64,000 nucleotides of DNA from Flavobacterium sp. J27 (GTDB taxonomy: Bacteria; Bacteroidota; Bacteroidia; Flavobacteriales; Flavobacteriaceae), in assembly GCF_004303025.1 (NCBI RefSeq), contig NZ_PJQW01000001.1:108764-172763 (forward strand), read 5' to 3'. A program made the position numbers and the translations under genes. A model generated the notes under the pieces. That model had not been told where the DNA came from. It saw only the letters and a list, made by a program, of their open reading frames with translations, and ran no database searches. Below are positions 27,775-37,192 of the stretch, one piece after another; position 1 is the stretch's first letter, and every line of letters begins with the position of its first letter.

Positions 27775-27807
27775 AACACCCATGTGATAATACACCAAAT
27801 GGGTGTT
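27775..27807 (-). terminator. hairpin after acpP
   Basis: AACACCCAT (27775-27783) and ATGGGTGTT (27799-27807) form a perfect 9-bp stem with a 15-nt loop just beyond the acpP stop. The following minus-strand sequence is only moderately T-rich, so it may be a partial terminator or an RNA-stabilising stem. Its ATGGGTGTT arm can alternatively pair with AATACCCAT of the fabF-leader hairpin. Confidence 0.45.
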
Positions 27808-27813
27808 TTGATA

Positions 27814-28050
27814 TTATTTCTTAGCTTCCTCGATGTAAGAAATAGCTTGACCTACAGTAGCAATGTTTTCAGCTTGATCATCTGGAATTTGAATATCAAA
27901 TTCTTTTTCGAATTCCATAATTAGCTCAACAGTGTCTAATGAATCAGCTCCTAAATCGTTAGTGAAGCTAGCTTCAGCTACAACTTCATTTTCGTCAACA
28001 CCTAATTTGTCTACGATAATCGCTTTTACTCTTGATGCAATGTCTGACAT
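27814..28050 (-). CDS. acpP: acyl carrier protein
   Basis: This 78-aa small acidic cytosolic protein carries growing acyl chains on a phosphopantetheine arm. The attachment serine is S37 in [10 protein letters not shown]. The four-helix pattern and acidic helix II ([21 protein letters not shown]) are canonical. It has a strong promoter of its own. It precedes fabF on the same strand, the usual pairing for fatty-acid synthesis. Length and sequence show nothing unusual. Confidence 0.98.
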   Translation of the reverse strand: MSDIASRVKAIIVDKLGVDENEVVAEASFTNDLGADSLDTVELIMEFEKEFDIQIPDDQAENIATVGQAISYIEEAKK

Positions 28051-28079
28051 AATCTTTTAATTTTAATTTAATTTGTTGG

Positions 28080-28108
28080 CAAAAATAAAAAACTTTATTT
28101 TAAAACAA
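28080..28108 (-). promoter_or_regulatory. flavobacterial promoter for acpP
   Basis: Read on the minus strand, TTG (28108-28106), an 18-bp spacer and TATTTTTG (28087-28080) match the Bacteroidota consensus. The box ends 30 bp before the acpP ATG. Confidence 0.7.
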
Positions 28109-28223
28109 CCTTTTTGTTACTAAATAAGACTACGAAATTAAAAAAAATAATTCATAAAGACTTCATTTTTCTATTTTTTACCAATTATTATTCTTTTTTT
28201 TGTGTAATAAAAATTACAGGATA

Positions 28224-28787
28224 ATGAAAAAAATAGTCATATTTGCTTCTGGTACTGGTTCCAATGCCGAGAAAATAATATTACATTTCAAAAAATCAAG
28301 TCTAGCAAACGTAGTCGGTATCTTTTCAAACAATTCGCGTGCCAAAGTATTACAAATGGCAGAAAATCATGCTGTTTATGCTGTTGTTTTTAGCAAAGAA
28401 GAACTAAATGATGGTGTGGTTTTAGAAAAAATAAATGCGATTCAGCCCGATTTAATTGTCTTGGCAGGTTTTTTATGGAAATTTCCAGAATCGATTATTC
28501 ATCAATATCCTGATAAAGTAATTAATATTCACCCAGCTTTACTTCCTAAATATGGTGGGAAAGGGATGTATGGTATGCATGTGCATCAAGCAGTATTAAA
28601 TAATAAAGAAGAAGAAACAGGGATTACCATTCATTATGTGAATGAGAATTACGATGAAGGTGCTTTTATTTTTCAAAAAGCGGTTCCTGTTACTGGTTGT
28701 ACAACACCAGAACAAATTGCTGAAAAAGTACACCAACTAGAACATGAGTTTTTTCCTGCTGTAATAGCATCTCTATTAAAGCCATAA
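28224..28787 (+). CDS. purN: phosphoribosylglycinamide formyltransferase
   Basis: This 187-aa enzyme formylates GAR with 10-formyl-tetrahydrofolate in purine synthesis. It starts KKIVIFASGTGSNAEKII, the phosphate-binding loop. The catalytic Asn-His pair is in VINIHPALLPKYGGKGMYG, and the catalytic Asp lies in NENYDEGAFIFQ. The ATG at 28224 is used, because the upstream TTG at 28200 adds eight residues outside the fold. It is divergent from acpP and 4 bp ahead of the RNase HI gene, so the two are co-transcribed. Confidence 0.96.
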   Translation: MKKIVIFASGTGSNAEKIILHFKKSSLANVVGIFSNNSRAKVLQMAENHAVYAVVFSKEELNDGVVLEKINAIQPDLIVLAGFLWKFPESIIHQYPDKVINIHPALLPKYGGKGMYGMHVHQAVLNNKEEETGITIHYVNENYDEGAFIFQKAVPVTGCTTPEQIAEKVHQLEHEFFPAVIASLLKP

Positions 28788-28791
28788 TTTT

Positions 28792-29265
28792 ATGCACGAA
28801 GTACATATATATACAGACGGTGCGGCCAAAGGAAATCCTGGGACAGCTGGTTATGGTGTAGTGATGGAATTAGTGGGTACACCTTATAAAAAAGAATTTT
28901 ATGAAGGTTTTCGTTTGTCTACCAATAATAGAATGGAATTATTAGCAATTATTGTTGGTTTGGAAAAATTAAAAAACCCAAAAACAAAAGTTTTAGTAGT
29001 TTCAGATTCTAAATATGTGGTGGATGCTGTTGAAAAAAGATGGGTGTTTCAATGGGAAAAAATAAACTTCAAGAATAAAAAAAACCCTGATTTGTGGATA
29101 CGATTTCTAAAAGTGTATCGTAAACATCAAGTTGATTTTAAATGGGTTAAAGGGCATAATAATCATCCTCAAAATGAGCGTTGTGATGCCTTGGCTGTAA
29201 TGGCTTCTCAACAAGAAAAATTATCCATTGATGCCTTTTATGAAGCGAATGAGCAGTCATTTTAA
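28792..29265 (+). CDS. rnhA: ribonuclease HI
   Basis: This 157-aa enzyme cuts RNA in RNA-DNA hybrids. The four catalytic acids are visible: Asp in IYTDGAAKGNPG, Glu in NNRMELLAI, Asp in VSDSKYVVDAV and Asp in NERCDALAVMAS. The basic handle region HQVDFKWVKGHNNHP is conserved. It follows purN with a 4-bp gap. A hairpin overlapping the serS promoter lies downstream and may act as its terminator. Confidence 0.96.
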   Translation: MHEVHIYTDGAAKGNPGTAGYGVVMELVGTPYKKEFYEGFRLSTNNRMELLAIIVGLEKLKNPKTKVLVVSDSKYVVDAVEKRWVFQWEKINFKNKKNPDLWIRFLKVYRKHQVDFKWVKGHNNHPQNERCDALAVMASQQEKLSIDAFYEANEQSF

Positions 29266-29313
29266 AAAACAATTTCTTCATTTTAACTTTTACGTATATT
29301 TTCGGGAAACTAA

Positions 29314-29336
29314 AGGCAAATTCATTAAATTTGCCT
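29314..29336 (+). promoter_or_regulatory. serS promoter box inside a palindrome
   Basis: TAAATTTG (29326-29333) fits the -7 consensus. It overlaps the right arm of the 8-bp palindrome AGGCAAAT (29314-29321) / ATTTGCCT (29329-29336). The palindrome could be an operator for serS or a weak terminator for rnhA. Confidence 0.45.
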
Positions 29337-29354
29337 CTTAAAATTTTAAAAATC

Positions 29355-30626
29355 ATGTTACAAGTAGCATTTATTAGAGAAAACAAGGAAGAAGTAATTA
29401 AGCGTTTAGCCAAAAGAAATTTAGAAGCTAAAGACTTAGTAGAATCAGTAGTTGCATTAGATGAAAAAAGAAGAGCAACTCAGGTAGAATTAGATAACAT
29501 TCTTGCGGAATCCAATAAGCTATCCAAAGACATTGGTGCTTTAATGAAGAGTGGAGAAAAAGCTAAAGCAGAGATTTTAAAAGAAAAAACAGCTAAGTTT
29601 AAAGAGCAAACTAAAGAATTAACGGAAACCTTGCATACAGTTACGGAAGCTTTGCAAGCTGAACTATATAAAATTCCAAATCTTCCAGCTGAGATTGTAC
29701 CTATTGGGAAAACACCAGAAGAAAACGTAACGGTTTTTGAAGAAGGAGATATCCCGCAACTATACGAAGGAGCTTTACCTCATTGGGAATTAGCAAAAAA
29801 ATATGATATCATAGACTTTGATTTAGGTGCTAAAATAACTGGAGCAGGATTTCCTGTATATAAGGGTAAAGGAGCTAAGTTGCAACGTGCATTAATTACT
29901 TATTTTTTAGACAAAAATACAGATGCAGGTTATCAGGAATTTCAAGTCCCACATTTAGTAAATGAAGCTTCTGGATATGGGACAGGACAATTGCCAGATA
30001 AAGAAGGTCAAATGTATCATGTAGGGGAAGATAATTTATACTTAATTCCTACTGCCGAAGTACCAGTAACAAATCTATTTCGTGATGTTTTATTAAATGA
30101 AAACGAATTGCCTATTCTTTGTACGGGTTATACCCCTTGCTTTAGAAGAGAAGCAGGATCATATGGTGCTCATGTGAGAGGTTTAAATCGTTTGCATCAG
30201 TTTGATAAAGTAGAGATTGTTCGTATAGAACATCCAGATAATTCATATACTGCACTAGATGGAATGGTGGAGCATGTTAAAGATATTTTAAAAGAGTTGA
30301 AATTGCCATATCGTGTACTGCGTTTATGTGGTGGTGATATGGGATTCGCTGCTGCTTTAACGTATGATTTTGAAGTGTTTTCTACAGCACAAGACCGTTG
30401 GTTAGAAATCTCTTCAGTATCTAATTTTGAAACTTTCCAATCCAATAGATTAAAATTGCGTTTCAAAGATAAAGAAGGTAAAAATCAATTGGCGCATACT
30501 TTAAATGGTAGTTCATTAGCCTTACCAAGAGTATTAGCGGGTATTTTAGAAAATTATCAAACACCTGAAGGAATTGTGGTTCCAGAAGTGTTACGAAAAT
30601 ATACTGGTTTCGATATCATTAACTAA
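29355..30626 (+). CDS. serS: seryl-tRNA synthetase
   Basis: This 423-aa class II synthetase charges tRNA-Ser. The N-terminal coiled-coil arm that reaches the tRNA's long variable arm spans about 30-100. Motif 2 is FRREAGSYGAHVRGLNRLHQ and motif 3 is NGSSLALPRVLAGILENYQ. The ATG at 29355 (LQVAFIREN) is the family start and lies 21 bp after a -7 box. The upstream TTG at 29331 falls within that box and is rejected. Confidence 0.97.
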   Translation: MLQVAFIRENKEEVIKRLAKRNLEAKDLVESVVALDEKRRATQVELDNILAESNKLSKDIGALMKSGEKAKAEILKEKTAKFKEQTKELTETLHTVTEALQAELYKIPNLPAEIVPIGKTPEENVTVFEEGDIPQLYEGALPHWELAKKYDIIDFDLGAKITGAGFPVYKGKGAKLQRALITYFLDKNTDAGYQEFQVPHLVNEASGYGTGQLPDKEGQMYHVGEDNLYLIPTAEVPVTNLFRDVLLNENELPILCTGYTPCFRREAGSYGAHVRGLNRLHQFDKVEIVRIEHPDNSYTALDGMVEHVKDILKELKLPYRVLRLCGGDMGFAAALTYDFEVFSTAQDRWLEISSVSNFETFQSNRLKLRFKDKEGKNQLAHTLNGSSLALPRVLAGILENYQTPEGIVVPEVLRKYTGFDIIN

Positions 30627-30646
30627 ATAGTTAATCTTCACTTAAT

Positions 30647-30696
30647 AATGTACTATTTTAACGCAAAAGTGTTACTTTAGTACATTGTTTGTTTTT
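30647..30696 (+). terminator. hairpin after serS
   Basis: AATGTACTA (30647-30655) and TAGTACATT (30678-30686) form a perfect 9-bp stem with a 22-nt loop, followed by GTTTGTTTTT. A TACTTTAG box (30673-30680), close to the -7 consensus, overlaps the right arm and may start the TPR-gene transcript. Confidence 0.55.
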
Positions 30697-30790
30697 ATGA
30701 GATTGCTTGAAATGTTGTGTTTCAAATTTTGTTAATTAAGTTATAGTAGTCAGCTATTTGAACAGATTGCTAAAAACAATAAAAAGATAA

Positions 30791-32569
30791 ATGAAAAGAA
30801 TTGCGTTATTTATTCTGTTTTTTTTCTCTCTGGTTGTTCCTTCTCAGAATGAACAGTTAGCACTTGATTATTATGAAAAAGGAGAATTTGAAAAAGCATT
30901 AAGTTTACTTGAACAAATAGCTGCAAAACAAACTTCAAATTATTATTTTTTCCAAAGAATTATAGATTGTTATCAGCAATTAGAGCAATTTGATAAGGCA
31001 GAAAAAGCAATTTTAGAAAGAAAAAAAAGATATGATCAACCTATTTTATACATCGATTTGGGATATAATTATCAATTGCAACATCAGGAAGATAAAGCAA
31101 AAAAGCAATATGAATTAGCTATAAAAGAAATAGAAAAACAACCTTCTTATGCTTATCAAATTGGAACAGGTTTTGAAAAGAAAGTACTACTTGATTGGTC
31201 TCTAAAGGCATATGAAAAAGGACAAGAAATTAATCCCGAATTAAATTTTGATTATCAAATAGCTTTATTACAAGGACAATTAGGGAATATTGAATTAATG
31301 GCAGACAAACTTTTGGATTTTGCGTATGAAAAACAAGAAAATACACCTGTAGTTCAAAACTATTTAACCCGTTTTATAGCCGATGAAGCACAAAGTAACT
31401 TTTTAAATTATTTAAAGAAAACATTACTATTAAGGACGCAAAAGAATCCTGATGTATATTGGAATCAATTCTTAAGTTGGTTATATGTACAACAAAAAGA
31501 ATATGGAAAAGCCTTTATTCAACAAAAAGCAATTTACAAAAGAGATCAAGAGAATTTGTCAAACATTGTTTCTTTAGGTTATATGGCTGCTGAAGACAAT
31601 CAAAATGAAGATGCGGTTACTATTATGGAATTTGTGTTAGAAAATGCTCAAGATATTCTGCTTCAAGTAGAAACACATGCTTTTTTAATGAAAATTAGAA
31701 TAGAAGAAGCATCAGTTTCTGATTATGAAAAAATAAAAAATGATTTAAAAAGTTTATTAGAAAAATATGGCTTTACGGCCAATGCGATTGAGTTAATCCG
31801 ATTGGATGCCCATTTTCAGGCCTTCAACTTAAACACTCCAAAAGAAGCTATTGCCATTTTAAATAAAGCACTAGATTTAAGGCTGAATAACAGGCAAATA
31901 GCAGAAATAAAAATGGAATTGGCAGATATCTTAATCTATGATGAGAAATTCAACCAAGCAATTTTATATTATGCGCAAGTAGAAGACAACATGAAAAACG
32001 ATGTTATTGCGCATGAAGCTAGTATGAAAATGGCCAAAGCCAATTATTATAAGAATGATTTCGATTGGGCCTTACAACAAGTAAAAGTATTAAAACAATC
32101 CTCTAGTTTACTTATAGCAAATGATGCGGTAGAATTGTTTTTATTAATTAAAGATAATTCTTATGAAGATAGTACGAGAGTGGCTTTAACAGCTTTTGCG
32201 AAAGCTGATTTATTATTATACCAAAATAAGCAAGAACAAGCATTAAGCGGTTTTATAAGTATTTTAGAAAAGTATAAAGGAGATACCATTGAAGACGAAA
32301 CACTGTATAAAATTGCAACCATTTATACTAGAAAAAAAGAATATGAAAAAGCGCTTTCTTATTACAAACAAATTCTTGATCATCATGCCGATGGAATTTT
32401 TGTTGATGAAGCTTTATTTTTTTCTGCCGAAATTTACCGCAAAGAATTACAAGAACCAGATAAAGCAAAACCGTTGTATGAAAAAATGATTTTTGAACAT
32501 GCAGATAGTATTTATTTTACTGAAGCACGAAAACAATTTAGAATTTTACGAGGGGATGCTAATCTTTAA
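30791..32569 (+). CDS. exported tetratricopeptide-repeat protein
   Basis: This 592-aa protein has a signal peptide (residues 1-18, ending VPSQ). TPR-like helical repeats run through most of its length. Clear ones include LALDYYEKGEFEKALSLLEQ near the start and IATIYTRKKEYEKALSYYKQ near 515. TPR arrays scaffold protein contacts, and in this periplasmic setting it may act in envelope assembly. The gene order serS-TPR-DUF4286-rsmA-mgtE looks like a conserved flavobacterial neighbourhood from memory. The DUF4286 gene follows after 11 bp. Confidence 0.88.
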   Translation: MKRIALFILFFFSLVVPSQNEQLALDYYEKGEFEKALSLLEQIAAKQTSNYYFFQRIIDCYQQLEQFDKAEKAILERKKRYDQPILYIDLGYNYQLQHQEDKAKKQYELAIKEIEKQPSYAYQIGTGFEKKVLLDWSLKAYEKGQEINPELNFDYQIALLQGQLGNIELMADKLLDFAYEKQENTPVVQNYLTRFIADEAQSNFLNYLKKTLLLRTQKNPDVYWNQFLSWLYVQQKEYGKAFIQQKAIYKRDQENLSNIVSLGYMAAEDNQNEDAVTIMEFVLENAQDILLQVETHAFLMKIRIEEASVSDYEKIKNDLKSLLEKYGFTANAIELIRLDAHFQAFNLNTPKEAIAILNKALDLRLNNRQIAEIKMELADILIYDEKFNQAILYYAQVEDNMKNDVIAHEASMKMAKANYYKNDFDWALQQVKVLKQSSSLLIANDAVELFLLIKDNSYEDSTRVALTAFAKADLLLYQNKQEQALSGFISILEKYKGDTIEDETLYKIATIYTRKKEYEKALSYYKQILDHHADGIFVDEALFFSAEIYRKELQEPDKAKPLYEKMIFEHADSIYFTEARKQFRILRGDANL

Positions 32570-32580
32570 AAAAATAATAA

Positions 32581-32907
32581 ATGATTATATATAACGTAAC
32601 TGTAAATATAGATGAAAGCGTACACGACAAATGGCTACAATGGATGAAAAATAAACACATCGACGATGTGCTTTCAACAGGGTTGTTTATTAGTGCTAGA
32701 ATGGTAAAAGTATTGGTGGAAGAAGAAATGGGAGGTACTACTTATTCGGTACAATACTTTACAGATTCTAGGGCAAAACTAGAAGAATATTATAAAAGTC
32801 ATGCGCCAAGATTACGCCAAGAAGGTTATGCTCTTTTTGCAGACAAAATGCTTGCCTTTAGAACCGAACTTGAGGTAATGAGTGAACATTATGGGAAGGA
32901 GAACTAA
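32581..32907 (+). CDS. DUF4286 family protein
   Basis: This 108-aa cytosolic protein begins MIIYNVTVNIDESVHDKWLQ and has a HIDDVLSTGLFISARMVKV helix. Both fit the DUF4286 family, which has a ferredoxin-like alpha-beta fold and no assigned function. It lies between an exported TPR gene and rsmA in what looks like one operon. Confidence 0.85.
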   Translation: MIIYNVTVNIDESVHDKWLQWMKNKHIDDVLSTGLFISARMVKVLVEEEMGGTTYSVQYFTDSRAKLEEYYKSHAPRLRQEGYALFADKMLAFRTELEVMSEHYGKEN

Positions 32908-32963
32908 AATAATGCATTTGAGTACTTTTAAATATTCTTATTTCTAATTTCTAAATTCAAAAC

Positions 32964-33740
32964 ATGTCAGTTAAAGCCAAAAAACATTTAGGACAGCATT
33001 TCTTAACCGATGAAAATGTGGCTAAAAATATAGCCGATACGTTATCTTTAAAAGGATATCATAAGGTGCTTGAAATAGGTCCAGGAATGGGTGTGTTAAC
33101 CAAATATTTACTAGAAAAACCAATCGAAACTAATGTTATTGAAATTGACACCGAATCAGTAGCTTATTTAGAAGAAAACTATCCAAAATTACACGGTCAT
33201 ATTTTGTCAAAAGATTTCTTAAAATACGATTTGAACGAAGTTTTTAAAGGAGAGCCTTTTGCTATTATCGGTAACTTTCCTTATAATATTTCAAGTCAAA
33301 TTGTATTTAAAACATTAGAAATGCGTCATCAAATACCAGAATTTTCAGGTATGTTCCAAAAAGAAGTTGCCGAACGCATTTGCGAGAAAAAAGGAAGTAA
33401 AGTATATGGTATTTTATCTGTACTCACACAGGCATTTTATGAAGCAGAATATCTTTTTACCGTTGATGAAACAGTCTTTAATCCACCTCCTAAAGTAAAA
33501 TCTGGAGTGTTGCGATTAACCAGAAAAGAAAATTTTGAATTGCCTTGTGACGAAAAATTATTTTTTACTGTAGTAAAACAAGCGTTTAATCAAAGAAGAA
33601 AAACCATGCGAAACAGTCTTAAAAGCATGATAAATTCTGATAATTTAAAAGAAGATAGTATCTTTGACCTTCGTCCGGAACAACTTTCTTATGAACAATT
33701 TATAACATTAACTCAAAAAATAGCGGCCGATGGAGTTTAA
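32964..33740 (+). CDS. rsmA: 16S rRNA (adenine1518/1519-N6) dimethyltransferase
   Basis: This 258-aa KsgA-type enzyme dimethylates two adjacent adenines near the 3' end of 16S rRNA during 30S maturation. It begins [20 protein letters not shown]. The SAM-binding motif is [15 protein letters not shown], and the catalytic motif IV is GNFPYNIS near residue 105. The C-terminal helical domain contains [13 protein letters not shown]. Its 3' end overlaps mgtE by 11 bp, so the two are translationally coupled. Confidence 0.97.
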   Translation: MSVKAKKHLGQHFLTDENVAKNIADTLSLKGYHKVLEIGPGMGVLTKYLLEKPIETNVIEIDTESVAYLEENYPKLHGHILSKDFLKYDLNEVFKGEPFAIIGNFPYNISSQIVFKTLEMRHQIPEFSGMFQKEVAERICEKKGSKVYGILSVLTQAFYEAEYLFTVDETVFNPPPKVKSGVLRLTRKENFELPCDEKLFFTVVKQAFNQRRKTMRNSLKSMINSDNLKEDSIFDLRPEQLSYEQFITLTQKIAADGV

Positions 33741-35082
33741 AATCAGTAAAGACTTATTAAATGAATTAGAACTTCTTATTCAAGATAATAAGGAAAAAGA
33801 AGTATTAGATCTACTTCACGACATACACTTTGCTGATATTGCTGAAATCATGGGAGAAATGCAATCTCATGAAGCGATTTATATTTTTAATGCTCTAGAT
33901 TCCGAAAAAACGGCCGAAATTCTATTAGAGTTAGATGAAGAAGTTCGGGAAAAAATCCTTAGAAGTTTATCTGCTAAAGAAATTGCAGAAGAAATAGACG
34001 AATTAAGTACAGATGACGCAGCTGATATTATTGCCGAACTTCCTCAATCGAGAAAAGAAGAAGTAATTTCAGAACTAGAAGATGTAGAACATGCTAAAGA
34101 TATTGTTGATTTATTACGATATGATGAGGATTCTGCAGGAGGTTTAATGGCAAAAGAGCTTGTAAAAGTCAATGAAAATTGGAACGTTTTAACTTGTGTT
34201 AAAGAAATGCGTGCCCAAGCAGAAAATGTTTCAAGGGTACATTCTATTTATGTGGTTGACGATGAAAATCGATTAAAAGGAAGATTGTCATTAAAAGACC
34301 TTTTAACCACTTCTACCAAAACACCTATTAGTGAAGTATATATTCCCAAAGTAGATTATGTAAAAGTCAATACTGAAAATGTTGAGGTAGCTAGAATTAT
34401 GCAAAAATACGACTTGGAAGCCATTCCAGTAGTGGATGAATTAGGAAGATTGGTGGGTAGAATTACCATTGATGATATTGTCGACGTAATTAAAGAAGAA
34501 GCCGATAAAGATTATCAGTTAGCAGCAGGTATTTCTCAAGATGTAGAAGCAGATGACAGTATTTTAGAATTAACTAAAGCGCGATTACCTTGGTTGGTTT
34601 TAGCTTTGTTTGGTGGTTTTGTATCGGTACGTGTTTTAGGGATTTATGAACCCGCGATGGAAGAACATCGCAATTTATTCTTTTTTACACCACTTATCGC
34701 TGCGATGGCTGGAAATGTAGGTGTGCAATCTTCAGCGATTATTGTACAAGGTTTAGCAAATAATGCTTTGTCTGGTTCGCTTTTAAATCGATTGTTAAAA
34801 GAACTTTCTTTAAGTTTATTAAATGGGTGTATTCTTTCATTCATATTAATGATAGGAAGTCATTTTTTATTAGGAATTGATTTTCAAACTGGAATGACCG
34901 TTTCTTTGGCCTTACTTTCTGTAATTATTATGGCTTCTCTAATAGGTACTTTTATTCCCATTATTTTAGATAAATACGGTATCGATCCTGCATTGGCTAC
35001 CGGCCCATTTATTACTACCAGTAATGATATTATGGGAATTATTATCTTTTTTACTATTGCCAAAGCCATTTTAGGATTTTAA
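33730..35082 (+). CDS. mgtE: magnesium transporter MgtE
   Basis: This 450-aa homodimeric magnesium channel has a helical N domain (about 1-130) ending [20 protein letters not shown]. The paired CBS domains (about 135-255; [17 protein letters not shown], then [20 protein letters not shown]) sense magnesium. Five membrane helices follow. [19 protein letters not shown] is the family signature. The pore aspartate is probably in [13 protein letters not shown] near the end. It overlaps rsmA by 11 bp and converges on the next gene, with 10 bp between stops. Confidence 0.97.
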   Translation: MEFKISKDLLNELELLIQDNKEKEVLDLLHDIHFADIAEIMGEMQSHEAIYIFNALDSEKTAEILLELDEEVREKILRSLSAKEIAEEIDELSTDDAADIIAELPQSRKEEVISELEDVEHAKDIVDLLRYDEDSAGGLMAKELVKVNENWNVLTCVKEMRAQAENVSRVHSIYVVDDENRLKGRLSLKDLLTTSTKTPISEVYIPKVDYVKVNTENVEVARIMQKYDLEAIPVVDELGRLVGRITIDDIVDVIKEEADKDYQLAAGISQDVEADDSILELTKARLPWLVLALFGGFVSVRVLGIYEPAMEEHRNLFFFTPLIAAMAGNVGVQSSAIIVQGLANNALSGSLLNRLLKELSLSLLNGCILSFILMIGSHFLLGIDFQTGMTVSLALLSVIIMASLIGTFIPIILDKYGIDPALATGPFITTSNDIMGIIIFFTIAKAILGF

Positions 35083-35092
35083 CGGTAAAGCA

Positions 35093-35776
35093 TTATTTGC
35101 ATTCTGTAGAAATCACAATCGATTTGTCAATTTTTATACTATTTTTTAAAGTCATTTTGAATGTAATGTCACCATTAAAATTTTCGTAATAAATCATGTA
35201 TGGAAATCCATTTGGTGTGTTTTTATCTTCTTTCCATTTTTGATATGCTAGTGAATGATATAAAAAAGGAATAAAATATAAAATGTCTTTTTTAACAATA
35301 AAATGACAGGTAATAATTTCTTTTCTTTTTTGAATTTGTTTTTGAATATTATTTTTTAATGCATAATGATAAAATACTTCATTATTTATTATCGTGTCAT
35401 TAAAGTTTTTAAAGTAGTATTTTTTAGTATCATTTTCATTTATATCTTTTTTTTTTTTGGGTGTAAAATTCTGTTGGCAAATTCTAATAATTTTAGTGTT
35501 TGCAAAAGACTCTTTATTTATTTTAAAGCTGAGTTTCGTTTTTTCTCTATCGTTAAAAATTAAATGATGATTTAAACTGTCTTTGTCAGATACATAAAGA
35601 ATGTAGCCGTTTTGATTTGAATTTACCAGATAAAAAGACGTAGAATCAGTATGAGTGCTATTTTTTAAAAGAGGTGTTTTATCGTCAAATTCTAACAAGT
35701 AATCAAAATCATATTTATTTTGGGCAGATAAATTAATTATTGAAAAGAGTAAAATTAACAGAACAAGATGTTTCAT
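35093..35776 (-). CDS. secreted protein of unknown function, 227 aa
   Basis: I do not recognise this protein. The ATG at 35776 gives a signal peptide ending NLSAQ (about residue 19). The mature protein is a Lys- and Asn-rich sequence of probable beta strands, with a TPKKKKDINEND basic stretch and one late cysteine in TECK at the C-terminus. It sits between mgtE and the dehydrogenase-VOC gene on the opposite strand to both. Its start is only 35 bp from the TTG start of the latter, so their promoters must share this short space. Confidence 0.7.
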   Translation of the reverse strand: MKHLVLLILLFSIINLSAQNKYDFDYLLEFDDKTPLLKNSTHTDSTSFYLVNSNQNGYILYVSDKDSLNHHLIFNDREKTKLSFKINKESFANTKIIRICQQNFTPKKKKDINENDTKKYYFKNFNDTIINNEVFYHYALKNNIQKQIQKRKEIITCHFIVKKDILYFIPFLYHSLAYQKWKEDKNTPNGFPYMIYYENFNGDITFKMTLKNSIKIDKSIVISTECK

Positions 35777-35785
35777 TTTTTTAAT

Positions 35786-35793
35786 TAAATTTG
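35786..35793 (+). promoter_or_regulatory. -7 box ahead of the dehydrogenase-VOC gene
   Basis: TAAATTTG matches TAnnTTTG. It covers the TTG at 35791, so that codon cannot be the start. The TTG at 35812 is the first usable one, giving a leader of about 12 nt. Confidence 0.5.
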
Positions 35794-35811
35794 GAAATAA
35801 AATTAATAAAA

Positions 35812-37164
35812 TTGGAACCAAATAGCATTAAAATTTTACATATTGATTCTAATCACCCTTTACTTTGGAATCAATTAGAAGCAGCCGGATTTGTAAATGA
35901 AGCAGATTATATTTCAAATAAAGAAGAAATTGAAGCTAAAATAGAAGGCTATCACGGCATTGTTATTCGCAGTCGCTTTAAAATTGATAAAACTTTTTTA
36001 GATAAAGCAAAAAACTTGCAGTTCATTGCTAGAGTTGGTGCTGGTTTAGAAAGTATAGATTGTGATTATGCAAAAGAGAAAGGAATTCATTTAATTGCAG
36101 CGCCAGAAGGAAACAGAAATGCAGTAGGAGAGCATGCCTTAGGAATGATTCTGTCTTTGTTTAATAATCTAAATAAAGCAGATGCAGAGGTTAAGAATGG
36201 AAAATGGAATAGAGAATCCAATCGCGGACATGAATTAGATGGCAAAACGGTTGGTATTATTGGTTATGGAAATATGGGTAAAGCTTTTGCTAAAAAATTA
36301 CGAGGTTTTGATGTAGAAGTCCTTTGTTATGATATTTTGCCTAACGTTGCCGATGCTAATGCGAAACAAGTTTCATTAGAAGAACTTCAAGAAAAAACTG
36401 ATGTGTTGAGTTTGCACATTCCTTGGACACCAGAAACCGATAAAATGGTTACTACTACTTTTATTAATGCTTTTTCAAAACCCTTTTGGCTAATTAACAC
36501 GGCTAGAGGCAAAAGTGTAGTTTCTTCAGATTTAGTTGAGGCATTGAAAAATAAAAAAATACTTGGAGCGGGCTTAGATGTACTTGAATACGAAAAATTA
36601 TCTTTTGAAACTTTATTTTACGAAGAAAAACCAACTGCTTTTTCGTTCCTTTTACAAGCTGAAAATGTATTGTTGTCTCCACATATTGCTGGATGGACAT
36701 TTGAAAGTCATGAAAAATTAGCACAAACAATTGTGAATAAAATTATGGGGCTTTATTTTGAAAAAAATGAGCAAGAAAAAGATATTCGTGTTACAGGTAT
36801 TGGAGGGTTCTTTTTTAAAACCAAAAATCCAAATGCAGTAAAAGAATGGTATCGCAATCATTTAGGCTTTAATACAGACGATTATGGAACTACATTTTGG
36901 TGGAAAGATATAAAGGGAAATGACTGTAGCACCCAGTGGAGCCCATTTTCAGCGGAAACAACCTATTTTGAACCTTCTCAAAAAGAGTTCATGCAAAATT
37001 TTAGAGTACAAGATTTAGAATCACTTTTAAAAAAAATATCACAAGAAGGTGTAACAATTGTGGGAGATATGCAGACATATGAATATGGGAAGTTTGCTTG
37101 GATATTAGATTTAGAAGGAAATAAAATTGAACTTTGGGAACCTATAGACAGCGCTTTTAAATAA
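35812..37164 (+). CDS. D-2-hydroxyacid dehydrogenase fused to a VOC (glyoxalase-like) domain
   Basis: This single frame holds two enzymes' worth of sequence. Residues 1-315 are a phosphoglycerate-dehydrogenase-like NAD-dependent D-2-hydroxyacid dehydrogenase. RVGAGLESIDCDYA precedes the GIIGYGNMGKAF nucleotide loop (about 147-158), INTARGKSVV supplies the catalytic Arg, and LSPHIAGWTFESH the His. After a short linker, residues 325-447 form a VOC-family domain: GIGGFFFKTKNPNAVKEWYR, HLGFN and WILDLEGNKIELWEP. No ATG exists near the start. TTG at 35812 is used here, although an ATT at 35827 aligns with where I remember relatives beginning. The product may be a metabolic dehydrogenase; the VOC substrate is unknown. 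Confidence 0.85.
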   Translation: MEPNSIKILHIDSNHPLLWNQLEAAGFVNEADYISNKEEIEAKIEGYHGIVIRSRFKIDKTFLDKAKNLQFIARVGAGLESIDCDYAKEKGIHLIAAPEGNRNAVGEHALGMILSLFNNLNKADAEVKNGKWNRESNRGHELDGKTVGIIGYGNMGKAFAKKLRGFDVEVLCYDILPNVADANAKQVSLEELQEKTDVLSLHIPWTPETDKMVTTTFINAFSKPFWLINTARGKSVVSSDLVEALKNKKILGAGLDVLEYEKLSFETLFYEEKPTAFSFLLQAENVLLSPHIAGWTFESHEKLAQTIVNKIMGLYFEKNEQEKDIRVTGIGGFFFKTKNPNAVKEWYRNHLGFNTDDYGTTFWWKDIKGNDCSTQWSPFSAETTYFEPSQKEFMQNFRVQDLESLLKKISQEGVTIVGDMQTYEYGKFAWILDLEGNKIELWEPIDSAFK

Positions 37165-37192
37165 ATCTTTAACAACAAATAAATAAATAAAA

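Noticed and set aside
35791..35811. Upstream TTG as start of the dehydrogenase-VOC gene
   Set aside because: The codon lies inside the -7 box TAAATTTG and would not be in the transcript; the TTG at 35812 is used instead.
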